Below, one piece after another: positions 1-8,747 of a stretch of DNA of 64,000 bases (position 1 is the first letter of the stretch; each line of letters opens with the position of its first letter). The DNA is taken from contig NZ_CP056123.1 in assembly GCF_018219155.1 (NCBI RefSeq), positions 2,427,505 through 2,491,504 of the forward strand, in the 5' to 3' direction. A program made the translations under genes and the position numbers. The stretch comes from Moritella sp. 24. Its GTDB lineage: Bacteria > Pseudomonadota > Gammaproteobacteria > Enterobacterales > Moritellaceae. Below the pieces are notes generated by a model that was given only the letters and a program-made list of their open reading frames with translations, did not search any database and was not told where the DNA came from.

Positions 1-341
1 GCAGCAGCAATCCAATGCAGGGCAAGTACACTTTGGAAGGTCGTATAAATTTGCCATAACGACATCACACCAAAAAGACTCACAATACCAATGAAAAAAG
101 ATTTTAACCCTTTGATTGGCAACGCGTCTAAGGTTAGTCCACGGTAAGTATTATCAACCGAGTCTTCGCTTGAGATTGACTGTGGTACTTTGCTCAAATC
201 ATTATCGAGATCGGGCATAAATATTTTAGCTTCACGGCTTGCAGGTGTCATCACATCATCTTCTTGTAAATTGATGGTTTTACCTTGGTTACGTGGTGCG
301 CTCTGACCCCGCTCTACATTACTATCAACTTGCTTGCTCAT
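1..341 (-). CDS. ycjF: YcjF family inner-membrane protein (DUF697/UPF0283), N-terminal part
   Basis: This is the first 113 codons of a gene that runs off the left edge. The ATG lies at 341-339 and overlaps the ycjX stop in an ATGA arrangement, so translation is probably coupled. The visible protein has a polar N-terminus of about 75 residues, then a hydrophobic segment (from about residue 80, LKSFFIGIVSLFGVMSLW) that looks like the first membrane span of YcjF proteins. An upstream in-frame ATG at 347 is also possible. The family assignment rests mainly on the conserved ycjX-ycjF gene order and the span position. The role of YcjF is not well defined; in enterics the pair is stress-induced (phage-shock and heat-shock associated). 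Confidence 0.8.
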   Translation of the reverse strand, partial: MSKQVDSNVERGQSAPRNQGKTINLQEDDVMTPASREAKIFMPDLDNDLSKVPQSISSEDSVDNTYRGLTLDALPIKGLKSFFIGIVSLFGVMSLWQIYTTFQSVLALHWIAA

Positions 342-1795
342 AGGCATTTATCCCCTATTAATTCATTTAAAATACTATCAAGGCGAATATGCGGTAGCAC
401 ATCCTGATTACTGAACGATAAGCCTTGCGGCGGATTCAGTAATGGTATTTGCCAATCTAAAAATGGCTGCCATTGTTCACCCTCAGGGATGCGCGTTGGA
501 ATGGTCGGATGAATGTAACCAATCGGCTCACCATTCACACCACAACCAGCAATACCACGATCGCCCTGATGCTTTATCTCTTTAGAAGAGCGTACTGCTG
601 CGGTTGCTTCACAAACAGGTTGCACGCCTTCATGCTGCGCACTTTTATAAGCTTGTTTTACGATTACGCCTAAAAGCTGTCGAACCGCGTCATGATCTTC
701 ACTTAATACCTGATCGATCTTAGTGGCGGCAAATACAACCTTATCGATTTTGGGCTTAAATAATTGCACCAATCTGTTTTGGCTACCGTAAGCGAAACTC
801 TCGGTAATATTCGTTAATGCTTGGCGCATATCATCAAGATATTCAGGACCCGCATTTAACGTATTAACCACGTCCACCAGCACTAATTGACGGTCAATAC
901 GACTAAAGAAGGTTTTATAAAACGGTTCAACCAAATACTTAACGTAGCCTTGATAATTACGCTGACAGCACTTGTAATAACTGCCGTCAGGCGCATTATT
1001 CAGTTCATCTTCACTGTATTGCTGGCTCGCTAATAAAGGCACAAAATTTAATAGCTCACTGTCTTCCACTGTGCCGGGTAATAAAAAACGGCCCGGCTGA
1101 ATTAAGCTCAAGCTACTGCTTTTGTATTTACAGTCATGTAAAAATTGCACATATTTCGTCTTTAATGACATGAGCACTGCGTCATCAACAATCGACAATG
1201 GGTCTAACTGCATTAATTCATCAAATAATGGCCCCATCAACTCTCGACGTGGCGACTCTTGATATTGTGCTTGGCACTGCTCACTCCAACGTGTAAAGCT
1301 CATTTCGCGCAAAGGCAAATCGAGTAACCATTCACCCGGATAATCTCGTATTTCAAGAAACAAAGAAAACTGTTCCGCTTTTAACGGGTTTAGCCTACGT
1401 CCTGTACGAGATAACCTCAGTTCTAATAAACAACCACTGATATCTGTCGTCGATTCTGGCCACTTGGCCTGTGCTTGCGTTAGGCTCTGATAATTCTTTT
1501 CATAAGGAAATACCGGAATATCTGCATCTGCTAACGGGTGCATTTTCACCCCAAGCAGGCGTTCACTTAATACCGGAGGAAAACCAGCTAAGCTTGCATT
1601 CTCATGATGCATAAGTTGGTTAATCAAACTGGTAATAAACGTCGATTTACCACTTTTACTCAAGCCTGTAATGCCAATACAAAAATATCGGTTCTGTAAT
1701 TTAGCGATACTCGCGAGTCCATCTTCTTTCAGCGAAGACGCTTTACGAGAGGCTTTGTTTATTAGTTTAGAAAATTTTTTGTCTGAGTCTCGCAT
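338..1795 (-). CDS. ycjX: YcjX family P-loop NTPase (DUF463)
   Basis: The 485-residue protein has a clear Walker A motif, GLSKSGKS, at residues 44-51 and the expected length and architecture of YcjX, a GTPase-like P-loop protein of unknown cellular target. A later stretch (LVLVDVVNTLNAGPEYL) fits the conserved middle of the family, and VFAATKIDQV looks like a base-recognition segment of the TKxD type. It is the first gene of a two-gene operon with ycjF, with a 4-bp overlap. No signal peptide is seen, so it is probably cytoplasmic and membrane-associated through its partner. Family assignment is firm; function is known only by association with envelope stress in enterics. Confidence 0.93.
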   Translation of the reverse strand: MRDSDKKFSKLINKASRKASSLKEDGLASIAKLQNRYFCIGITGLSKSGKSTFITSLINQLMHHENASLAGFPPVLSERLLGVKMHPLADADIPVFPYEKNYQSLTQAQAKWPESTTDISGCLLELRLSRTGRRLNPLKAEQFSLFLEIRDYPGEWLLDLPLREMSFTRWSEQCQAQYQESPRRELMGPLFDELMQLDPLSIVDDAVLMSLKTKYVQFLHDCKYKSSSLSLIQPGRFLLPGTVEDSELLNFVPLLASQQYSEDELNNAPDGSYYKCCQRNYQGYVKYLVEPFYKTFFSRIDRQLVLVDVVNTLNAGPEYLDDMRQALTNITESFAYGSQNRLVQLFKPKIDKVVFAATKIDQVLSEDHDAVRQLLGVIVKQAYKSAQHEGVQPVCEATAAVRSSKEIKHQGDRGIAGCGVNGEPIGYIHPTIPTRIPEGEQWQPFLDWQIPLLNPPQGLSFSNQDVLPHIRLDSILNELIGDKCL

Positions 1796-1895
1796 ACACC
1801 AACTTCGTTATTAGAAAGAGAAGAACAGAGGTCACTGTTACTATTAACAAATAGTTTACTATAGATAAGGAGTATACCCAAACAAGCTGAATGGA

Positions 1896-1935
1896 AGATG
1901 AATCAAACACACATTTCGTTATATTTGATTCATCT
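1896..1935 (-). terminator. Hairpin downstream of the cytochrome c gene
   Basis: A 12-bp perfect inverted repeat, AGATGAATCAAA with TTTGATTCATCT, surrounds a 16-bp loop between the cytochrome c stop and the ycjX start. No strong T-run follows on the minus strand, so it may be a weak or factor-dependent terminator or an mRNA-stabilising hairpin. Confidence 0.4.
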
Positions 1936-1977
1936 ATTTAGAAGGCTGTTCAAAAGTAGTCAGGGAAGTTAATTGTG

Positions 1978-2946
1978 CTATCGCTTAATTGAAACGGTAC
2001 TGAGGTATGCCGCAATATCGATAATATCCTTATCCGAAAGGTTGGCAACAACGGGCTTCATCATCGCTGATTGCGCACCATTACGGGTATTCGATTTAAA
2101 TCCGTGCAATTGACGTACAGTGTAAATGCCAAAGTTACCCGCGATTGCAGGACCAATTTGAGAACCAGATAAATCAGCACCATGACAGCTCATACAAGGG
2201 ATCGTTTTTCCGCCACCAGTTTGTACTAAATTCTGACCACGCTCAATACTTCCCTCTGGCACGTAGCTAATAAACTCACTTAATGGCGCTCGTTTATGTA
2301 CAAGTTCTTTATCAAGCGGCACTTCAATAATGCGATTACCTATCGGTTCTTCTACTTTTTTTGATGTATCTATTTGACGCATACGCGTACTATCAACATA
2401 AGTAATTGGCACACTTTTGACTTCTTTAACTGCAATAAACTGTTGTGGTGAAAGACTTGCAAACCATGTTGATGCCGCCAACATTTCGGCTTCAGTCATC
2501 AAAGCAGCCATGCGATTCATGTGTCCGCTGTAATCGATACGTTCTCCCGATGCAAATGCTTTTAACTGTGCAGTCATATAAGAAGCGGACAGCCCTGCCA
2601 GTGTTGATGACTCGGGATGTCCCGAACCAGAGGCTAAATGACAAGAGGCACATGCCCATACTTTTGGTTTTTTACCAAACTGAACAATCTCAGGCATAGG
2701 ATCATGTTGTTCAGGAAACCAATCTGGCGCACTAAACTTATTGTCTATTTCCGCTTGAGTATAGCTAACCTTACTACCTTCAAGTGTATGCATCTTTGCA
2801 GGCTCTAACGTCGATTCAACAGCAACACCACGTGCAGGGGTTGACCAAGCTGGTGCGTCTGGTATTGCATTATCAGCAAGTACTGATGTACTGATAGATG
2901 CACTGATAGATAGACTCGTAATCAACAGTAAATGATGTTTATTCAT
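1978..2946 (-). CDS. Periplasmic diheme cytochrome c
   Basis: The 322-residue protein starts with a Sec signal peptide (hydrophobic residues about 5-22, cleavage near VLA). It carries two heme c sites: C99-x2-C102-H103 and C251-x2-C254-H255. Methionine-rich stretches after each site (MNRMAALM, MMKPV) could supply the sixth ligands. The second half resembles cytochrome c553/c4-type modules with a PxIAG-like turn (GPAIAGNFG). The region of about 150 residues between hemes contains no other haem motif. It is a soluble electron carrier or an electron-transfer subunit; the partner is not in this window. Neighbouring genes are unrelated, so the physiological donor and acceptor cannot be assigned. 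Confidence 0.85.
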   Translation of the reverse strand: MNKHHLLLITSLSISASISTSVLADNAIPDAPAWSTPARGVAVESTLEPAKMHTLEGSKVSYTQAEIDNKFSAPDWFPEQHDPMPEIVQFGKKPKVWACASCHLASGSGHPESSTLAGLSASYMTAQLKAFASGERIDYSGHMNRMAALMTEAEMLAASTWFASLSPQQFIAVKEVKSVPITYVDSTRMRQIDTSKKVEEPIGNRIIEVPLDKELVHKRAPLSEFISYVPEGSIERGQNLVQTGGGKTIPCMSCHGADLSGSQIGPAIAGNFGIYTVRQLHGFKSNTRNGAQSAMMKPVVANLSDKDIIDIAAYLSTVSIKR

Positions 2947-3027
2947 ATTAAATCCAGCTTTATTTTTATTGTTTTAATAAATAATATATAGATCAATGTG
3001 AAATAAATGTCGCTACCATAAGGTTGT

Positions 3028-3954
3028 TTATAATCGTAGTGACGAGATCTCCTTCCAACCGTCTGCATCTTTTTCTGCCAAAGCAAATTTAAACGCATAA
3101 TCAACAGTACCCGTCTTCATTCTAAGATCGGTTGCGACTAAGCGCCCATCAACATCTTCTAAACGAATAAAACCATCAGTAAACCAATCTAATAAGGCTA
3201 AATCTGGTGTTGTCACTTTGACCACCCCTAGCCCCAAATCTTGCTTTTCCGATAGAACAAGTGAATTCGTCAGCGCATTTAGTTTCACATCATAATAAGC
3301 GCCATCATCAATCACGATGGCAATCCACCAGTTTAAACTTGGATACAATGGCGAGATAAATACCTTATCAGTCGCAATCCCCTTACTCTGTAGAGCAAGT
3401 TCAACTTTGTTCAACATCTGTGTTTGAATCAACACGCTCAGTAATAAATAACCGCTACTTAATACCAAACCAATATGATTAACACGCCTTGCTTTAGTCT
3501 TGTCTGTTCCTCGCCATAGATAAACACAACCCACTAATAATGGCACTGTATACAAAGGGTCGATAACAAAAATAGAGGCGATTGAAATGGGATGTATAGC
3601 GAGCGGCCAGAATAATTGCGTGCCATAACTCGTAAATGCATCAAGAATCGGATGAGTAATTAAAGTAAGACAGCAAAGCCAGAATAGCCGTTGATTAGCA
3701 ATCATATCGCTTTTAAATTTAAGCTTCAGCACGGCAAAACAAATAAACGCGAAAGGAAAAAGCACAAATAAAGAATGTGAAAAACTACGATGCTCTGTAA
3801 AGCTTTCTATGGCATCTGCTGCTGGCATAAAGACATCCAAATCAGGTAATGTACCCAACACACCGCCAATAATAAGCGCACTTCGCCCGAGTTGTTTATG
3901 TGCAATAGCAGCGCCAATAGCGCTACCTAATACGACTTGAGTAACAGAATCCAT
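3028..3954 (-). CDS. YdjM-like membrane-bound metal-dependent hydrolase (DUF457)
   Basis: The start is placed at the ATG at 3954 (MDSVTQVVLG) because AAGGA sits a few bases upstream; a longer reading frame reaches 3972. The N-terminus, with TQVVLGSAIG and IIGGVLGTLPDLDVF followed by HRSFSHSLFV and later THPILDAFTSYGTQLFWP, matches the His/Asp-rich metal-binding signature of the YdjM/DUF457 family of inner-membrane hydrolases. Several hydrophobic spans occur in residues 1-190, followed by a more polar C-terminal part of about 110 residues. In E. coli ydjM is LexA-controlled; no LexA box is visible here, but three 13-bp direct repeats lie immediately upstream. The substrate is unknown. Confidence 0.85.
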   Translation of the reverse strand: MDSVTQVVLGSAIGAAIAHKQLGRSALIIGGVLGTLPDLDVFMPAADAIESFTEHRSFSHSLFVLFPFAFICFAVLKLKFKSDMIANQRLFWLCCLTLITHPILDAFTSYGTQLFWPLAIHPISIASIFVIDPLYTVPLLVGCVYLWRGTDKTKARRVNHIGLVLSSGYLLLSVLIQTQMLNKVELALQSKGIATDKVFISPLYPSLNWWIAIVIDDGAYYDVKLNALTNSLVLSEKQDLGLGVVKVTTPDLALLDWFTDGFIRLEDVDGRLVATDLRMKTGTVDYAFKFALAEKDADGWKEISSLRL

Positions 3955-3974
3955 AGACATCCTTACCGTCAAAT

Positions 3975-4013
3975 AATCTTAAATACTAATCTTAAGTACT
4001 TATCTTAAATTAA
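3975..4013. repeat. Three tandem 13-bp direct repeats upstream of the YdjM-like gene
   Basis: The units AATCTTAAATACT, AATCTTAAGTACT and TATCTTAAATTAA follow each other without gaps, about 20 bp upstream of the YdjM-like start. They lie in the promoter/leader position and could be binding sites for a regulator or part of the promoter. The repeat itself is read directly from the sequence; its function is unknown. Confidence 0.7.
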
Positions 4014-4057
4014 TCGTATTTTATTCGCGAGGCAAGTTTTGTAGGTCACCGATAAAC

Positions 4058-4095
4058 AAAAATGACTAAGGTATCTCAACCTTAGCCATTCATAT
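4058..4095 (-). terminator. Rho-independent terminator of the lipoprotein gene
   Basis: On the minus strand ATGGCTAAGGT, a 6-nt loop and ACCTTAGTCAT form an 11-bp stem (one G-T pair) followed by TTTTTG. It lies about 50 bp after the lipoprotein stop. It is nearly identical to the terminator after rhlE at 5468-5505. Confidence 0.85.
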
Positions 4096-4147
4096 AAGCC
4101 ACACATTTAATACACTGGAATGTTGTATTTTAGTCTGTACCAATATA

Positions 4148-5191
4148 TTAAAATTCTATTCGATAAAGACCGCCACTAAGAAATGACGTAACCAGAAGGC
4201 TGCCCTCATCAAACAAAGGATTACCTTCAGGCAAGTTTGACTGATACACAACACTACTCGGGATCACAGCCATAGGTATAGCAGCATATCTTTTCGCTTC
4301 ATCTTCAAATTCAGCTGGTGTCAATATAACAACAGAACCCGGTACGGAAATCTTAGAATAAGCGATATAACCTTCATGAATAGCAAAATCATCGATCATC
4401 GCAAGGTTTGTTCCCTTGTAATGAACATTTACGTCACTCGCGGAAAAGTCTGCATTAATTTTAACTTTAAGGATATTTGAGCCACTCGTATAATAAAGTG
4501 TATCACCCTCTATTTGCACACCATTAGGGAAAAGTTCATGCCCAGAAATCCAGGTTTTATGGTTAAAATCCAGAAATCGACTATCGCCATTATCAGTAAT
4601 CGTTACTTGTGAGATTGAATCTCGATTAGGCGCTAATACGGCTTTACTATTACTAATATAAATATGTCCTTCGCTATCCACGGCCATACCGTTTGCCATA
4701 AACCAGTTTGGATCAAATGATTCCTCTCCATCCCCATAAATAAAGTTGCTATCTGTCATATGCCCTGTTTTGATCCGTTCACTATTTAACGTCGTTTCAA
4801 CTTGGAATAACGAAACAGCTTCGGTGTTTAGTCCTAAAAAACCACCAGTCTGGATGCAAGCTGCATAAAGTAATGAGTCACTCGCTGTTAATCCTGCAAA
4901 ACGGCATTCCTCACCTTCGGGTTTATCATTGATACCACCTAACTCAGTACCATCAACAGTTCCTTTAACATAAGGAATATGTGCATATGAGCCATCAGAA
5001 TTTTTGATAATTTCAAAGATCCAACTTTCTCTCTTTCTATTTTCACCCACAACAAACAAGCGACCATCGGTTGTAAAAGCACTATTCTCTGTTGCTTTTA
5101 GTTCTTTATTTGAAACAGGCTCAGTAATGTCACATGCCTGTAAAAGCCCCATGATAACGACAATTAATGAGAGTTTTGTTATCTTATTCAT
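4148..5191 (-). CDS. Predicted lipoprotein with beta-propeller-like repeats
   Basis: The 347-residue protein begins with a lipoprotein signal (MNKITKLSLIVVIMGLLQAC, lipid-modified Cys at residue 20). AAGGA precedes the ATG with good spacing. The mature part contains repeated short segments of the type DGRLFVVGENR, DSLLYAAC, EGHIYISNSKAV, GDTLYYTSGSNILKVKI and EGSLLVTSFLSGGLYRIEF, spaced as in SMP-30/NHL-type six-bladed propellers. No catalytic residues could be assigned. It is probably anchored in the outer or inner membrane facing the periplasm. The gene stands alone with its own terminator. Function is unknown; a sugar-lactone or binding role would be speculation. Confidence 0.75.
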   Translation of the reverse strand: MNKITKLSLIVVIMGLLQACDITEPVSNKELKATENSAFTTDGRLFVVGENRKRESWIFEIIKNSDGSYAHIPYVKGTVDGTELGGINDKPEGEECRFAGLTASDSLLYAACIQTGGFLGLNTEAVSLFQVETTLNSERIKTGHMTDSNFIYGDGEESFDPNWFMANGMAVDSEGHIYISNSKAVLAPNRDSISQVTITDNGDSRFLDFNHKTWISGHELFPNGVQIEGDTLYYTSGSNILKVKINADFSASDVNVHYKGTNLAMIDDFAIHEGYIAYSKISVPGSVVILTPAEFEDEAKRYAAIPMAVIPSSVVYQSNLPEGNPLFDEGSLLVTSFLSGGLYRIEF

Positions 5192-5467
5192 CTATATATC
5201 CTTGTTATAGGCACAGTAATAGGCATATAAAGCCAATGCTTGCCATCCTTTTGTTTATGTCTCAATCTGCACTTTTTTACTTTACGCCATACGGTAAAAT
5301 TAAAGCCACCAACAAAAGGTGGATATCCATCAATCTGCGAGCCAAGTCTCAAGTAAAAATTTAATTGTTTGAAAAATAAGATCTAATTGACTATTCAAGA
5401 ATAAGTTTAAAGGTAGGTAGAGGAATTCATTACAGAGGTAATAGCTGTTTGAAAATAAAAATTGTAT
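5192..5467. other. Intergenic stretch without recognised gene
   Basis: Between the lipoprotein start and the rhlE terminator I see no convincing coding frame. The part nearest 5192 should contain the lipoprotein promoter on the minus strand. The rest shows no repeat or structured element that I recognise. Confidence 0.5.
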
Positions 5468-5505
5468 AAAAAATGGCTAAGGTCTCTCAACCTTAGCCAT
5501 TCATA
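5468..5505 (-). terminator. Rho-independent terminator of rhlE
   Basis: On the minus strand ATGGCTAAGGT, loop TGAGAG and ACCTTAGCCAT form a perfect 11-bp stem followed by TTTTTTAT, about 30 bp after the rhlE stop. Confidence 0.9.
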
Positions 5506-5532
5506 TCACTAATCTAAACGCAATCAGTCAAA

Positions 5533-6819
5533 TTAACGACTTGGTTTTACGTCTTTCTTCGCACGGTTATTCGTTTTCTTACCGTAAGAACGATTTTTAG
5601 CACGACGTTTGTCAGCAGTACGGCTGTTGCCTTTATCTTTACCGCCACCCTTACCACGGCCATCATCAACAGGCTTGCTTAGGTCTGGTTCATAACCCGG
5701 TAACCACTGTGCAACGAGACGTGTATCAAGCAGTGTTTCGATTTCTTCTAGTAACCAGTTTTCACCAATACTTACTAGCGATGTCGCTGTACCAGATAAA
5801 CCAGCACGACCTGTACGACCGATACGGTGAATATAATCTTCTGCTTTAAACGGTAGTTCAAAGTTAATTACATGTTTAAGCTGTTCAATATCAAGACCAC
5901 GAGCAGCAACGTCTGTTGCTACTAATGCACGTACTTTACCCGCTTTAAAATCTTCAAGACCACGTTCACGTGCGCCCTGTGATTTATCACCATGTACAGC
6001 GATTGTCTTAATACCATCTTTACACATTTCTTTTGCTAGGTTATCTGCACCCTGCTTAGTACGCGTAAAGATTAAAACTTGATGCCAGTTACGAGAACCA
6101 ATCAAATAAGACGTTAATTCACGCTTACGATCAGTATCAACAGCATAAACAATTTGTTCAACTTGTTCAGCCGCTGCATTACGCGTATCAACTTCAACTA
6201 ATAGTGGATCTCTTAATAAGCTCTTACTTAGCTTGAAGATTGCATCATCAAAGGTTGCCGAGAATAACATCGTCTGACGTTTCTTAGGCAGATGTTTTAA
6301 GATACGACGGATTTCTTCCATGAACCCCATATCTAACATACGGTCAGCTTCATCGAATACGATCTTTTCAACAAACTCAAGTGTCAGCGTCTCACGATCT
6401 AACAGATCAAGTAAACGACCTGGTGTTGCCACTAAAATGTCTGCACCTTGCGCCAGCGCTTTAACTTGTGGATTAATACTTACGCCACCATAAGCAAGCG
6501 CAGCGGTTAGTTCGCTTTCTTCGCTGTATGTTTCAAAGCTTTTATGTACTTGTTGTGATAATTCACGTGTTGGCGTTAATACTAATGCACGGATTTGTTT
6601 TTTCGCTGTAGCTTCTGATGCGTTAGCTGTTAACAAGTGAATTATAGGCAATGCAAATGCAGCTGTTTTACCAGTACCCGTTTGAGCACCACCCATGATG
6701 TCACGCCCTTCCAATATTGCTGGAATAGCCTGAGCTTGAATTGGTGTAGGCGTTTCATAGCCCAACTTGGTAACAGTATTAATTAAATTTTGATTAAGAT
6801 TTAAAGCAGAAAAACCCAT
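5533..6819 (-). CDS. rhlE: ATP-dependent RNA helicase, DEAD-box, RhlE type
   Basis: The start is the ATG at 6819 (MGFSALNLN), preceded by TAAGG at 6-7 nt; an in-frame longer frame to 6837 has no better ribosome site. The protein has the DEAD-box motifs in order: Q motif (TPIQAQAIP), AQTGTGKT, PTRELSQQV, DEADRMLDMGFM, SATFDD, FTRTKQGADNLA, ATDVAARGLDI and HRIGRTGRAG. The C-terminal tail of about 50 residues is Lys/Arg/Gly-rich and disordered, as in RhlE proteins involved in ribosome assembly and cold-adapted RNA remodelling. It is monocistronic with its own terminator. A second DEAD-box gene at 61988 is a different paralog. Confidence 0.93.
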   Translation of the reverse strand: MGFSALNLNQNLINTVTKLGYETPTPIQAQAIPAILEGRDIMGGAQTGTGKTAAFALPIIHLLTANASEATAKKQIRALVLTPTRELSQQVHKSFETYSEESELTAALAYGGVSINPQVKALAQGADILVATPGRLLDLLDRETLTLEFVEKIVFDEADRMLDMGFMEEIRRILKHLPKKRQTMLFSATFDDAIFKLSKSLLRDPLLVEVDTRNAAAEQVEQIVYAVDTDRKRELTSYLIGSRNWHQVLIFTRTKQGADNLAKEMCKDGIKTIAVHGDKSQGARERGLEDFKAGKVRALVATDVAARGLDIEQLKHVINFELPFKAEDYIHRIGRTGRAGLSGTATSLVSIGENWLLEEIETLLDTRLVAQWLPGYEPDLSKPVDDGRGKGGGKDKGNSRTADKRRAKNRSYGKKTNNRAKKDVKPSR

Positions 6820-6939
6820 AATGACCTTACTAAACACAACAAAAACGATATGCCGCGCAGTTTAGCAGAAGTCTTACAAGATTGCAGATAAACTCGATAA
6901 AGCAATGATTTTAGAGATTAGAGGGCTACCAGTGGGTAT

Positions 6940-6969
6940 AAAAAAACCAACCGCATCAACGATTGGCTT
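6940..6969 (-). terminator. Terminator after the first OmpA-like gene
   Basis: On the minus strand AGCCAATCG, a short loop and CGGTTGGTT form a stem (one G-T pair) followed by a run of T. It lies about 20 bp after the stop at 6991. Confidence 0.8.
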
Positions 6970-6990
6970 CAATTCTAAGAAAGATAGATA

Positions 6991-7587
6991 TTAGAATTTA
7001 TACGACGCTGAAACATAGAATGCTTCAAGTGTATAATCATTTGTAACACTCGCACCTGGACCAACAAATTCAATAGCGAAGAAATCAACTTCATAACCAA
7101 CGCGAACGGCAAGGCCCTTTAATTGTACCGGAGCGTACTCAAGACCAAGGCCATAACGTACAGCAGCACTACTATCATCTTGCAGAGTTTGCACTGACTC
7201 ATCTAAATCCAGCGCAGAAACACCAATAATACCAAATGGACGTAGGCCATTTTCAAAGCTATAACCAAGATTAGCGCTTAACGAAAATGCCGTTGGCGAA
7301 ATACTATAAGAACCTGATTTTAGTTCACTGTATTTAGTATATTGCCCTTCTAATGCAAATACTTTACTGAACTGATAACCGGCTAATATTTTAACTGTTT
7401 GGCCATCATCTTCGAATAGAGAAGTACTTGCATCATCACTACTCTCAAATTTTGTGTTACCAAGACCAGCACCAACATAAAAACCTTTATATTGCGGCGT
7501 TAAATCTTGATCAAGATCTTGTTGTACATTTGCATGAGCAGCAGAGGTTGCTAAAAGTAGCGCAGCCAAGCCTATTGTTGTTTTCAT
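6991..7587 (-). CDS. OmpA-like 8-strand outer-membrane beta-barrel protein
   Basis: The start is the ATG at 7587 (MKTTIGLAALLLATSAAHA) because AAGGA lies 7 nt upstream and a signal peptide with AHA cleavage follows; the reading frame is open further up to 7647. The mature protein of about 180 residues has alternating aromatic/hydrophobic strands (GFYVGAGLGNTKFE, VKILAGYQFSKVFALEGQYTKY, FSLSANLGYSFENGLRPFGIIGVS, YGLGLEYAP, VRVGYEVDFF) and ends in a Phe (ASYKF), the outer-membrane insertion signal. It belongs to the outer-membrane beta-barrel porin-like family, without an OmpA peptidoglycan-binding domain. A close paralog lies directly upstream. Confidence 0.85.
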   Translation of the reverse strand: MKTTIGLAALLLATSAAHANVQQDLDQDLTPQYKGFYVGAGLGNTKFESSDDASTSLFEDDGQTVKILAGYQFSKVFALEGQYTKYSELKSGSYSISPTAFSLSANLGYSFENGLRPFGIIGVSALDLDESVQTLQDDSSAAVRYGLGLEYAPVQLKGLAVRVGYEVDFFAIEFVGPGASVTNDYTLEAFYVSASYKF

Positions 7588-7856
7588 TATTAGTTCCTTA
7601 TTATTATAAATTATACTTCCATTCATAGTGATAACACTAATAAACATTAAGGCACACTTGTTTTCTCATTTTTGTATACCACCTATTAATTGGTAGCGAC
7701 ATACTTGACCAAGATCGCATTTGTAAATTCAAAAACGTGACGTAAAGCGGGATTGTATATGAGTAAGTGCACAACCTTTTTTCGTGTATTATTTTAAGCC
7801 TATGAATTAATAAGTAATTTAAATAATAAGGAACAAGATTAAAACAGCTATTACAT

Positions 7857-8501
7857 TTAGAACTTATAAGCTACAGACGCATAAAATGAGCCTAATGCGA
7901 ACTCTTCAATTTCTGTATAGCCATAACTGTAACCACTGCTATCACTGCTATAGGTATATTCAATACCAAAAATATCAATTTCATAACCTACACGCGCACT
8001 AAAACCACTAAGCACTGCTGGTGCATATTCAAGTCCAAAACCATAACGCAGACCAACACCTTTATCTTCTAGACCAGAGTCATACTGCTTATTTAAATCA
8101 ATCGCAGAAAAACCAGCAACACCAAATGGGCGTAAGCCATTACTAAACGTGTAACCAAGATTAGCAGTCAAAGAGACAGCCGTTGGTTCCCAACCATAGC
8201 CATTTATCTCTCCGTATTTTGTATACTGCCCTTCCAATGCAAATATGCGGCTAAACTGATAACCCGCTATAAATTTAATCATATTATCATCCGAATCGAC
8301 AGTCGGGCCATTATAATCAAGGTGCTCAAATTCTGTAGCTCCAGCACCAACACCGAAATACAAACCTTTCACTTTTTGATCTGATGTAGCCGAGACCGAC
8401 GCTGACGGTTGTTTAGCTTCAGTATTATCAGTGGTCATAATCTTTGCTTGAACCGTCGACGTAGTGAGCAGCAGAACTATCATTCCAATTGTTTTTTTCA
8501 T
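7857..8501 (-). CDS. OmpA-like outer-membrane beta-barrel protein, paralog
   Basis: The 214-residue protein has a signal peptide (MKKTIGMIVLLLTTSTVQA) and AAGGG before the ATG. Its barrel strands closely match the 6991-7587 protein (IKFIAGYQFSRIFALEGQYTKYGEI, SLTANLGYTFSNGLRPFGVAGFSA, YGFGLEYAP, ARVGYEIDIFGIEY) and it also ends in a terminal Phe (VAYKF). A loop rich in Ser/Tyr/Gly (SSDSSGYSYGYTEIEE) is longer than in the paralog. The two genes appear to be a tandem duplication, separated by 269 bp, so each may have its own promoter. Role unknown; surface loops suggest an adhesion or stress role but nothing in the sequence decides it. Confidence 0.82.
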   Translation of the reverse strand: MKKTIGMIVLLLTTSTVQAKIMTTDNTEAKQPSASVSATSDQKVKGLYFGVGAGATEFEHLDYNGPTVDSDDNMIKFIAGYQFSRIFALEGQYTKYGEINGYGWEPTAVSLTANLGYTFSNGLRPFGVAGFSAIDLNKQYDSGLEDKGVGLRYGFGLEYAPAVLSGFSARVGYEIDIFGIEYTYSSDSSGYSYGYTEIEEFALGSFYASVAYKF

Positions 8502-8676
8502 AATTATTCCCTTAATTATTATAGTGTTATAGCTTGTATTTATGGCGCTAGTTATAACATAGTCACTTTAGCTGATCCTAACTAAGCTAAGCTAGATCAC
8601 CCTTTATCATGAGTAAATGGTACTAATGACTTAGAGTTTTGACTCTACAACCTCATTATCGTTAAAGGAAAAACAA

Positions 8677-8717
8677 AAACGCCCCCTACATTCGTGACGA
8701 ATACGTAGGGGGCGTTT
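8677..8717 (-). terminator. Strong terminator of the nirBDC operon
   Basis: A 12-bp G+C-rich stem (AACGCCCCCTAC with GTAGGGGGCGTT) plus inner pairing TTCGT/ACGAA is followed on the minus strand by TTTTTGTTTTT. It lies 30 bp beyond the nirC stop. Confidence 0.93.
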
Positions 8718-8747
8718 ATCAATGACTCTAATCAAATCACAAAATAA

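Noticed and set aside
473-673. Short plus-strand reading frame inside ycjX
   Set aside because: It lies wholly inside a well-supported gene on the other strand, without ribosome site or family features. The same reasoning removes other antisense frames, for example within nirB, selO, sorA and glgP.
3955-4057. LexA box upstream of the YdjM-like gene
   Set aside because: No CTGT-N8-ACAG element is present; only the 13-bp repeats were found.
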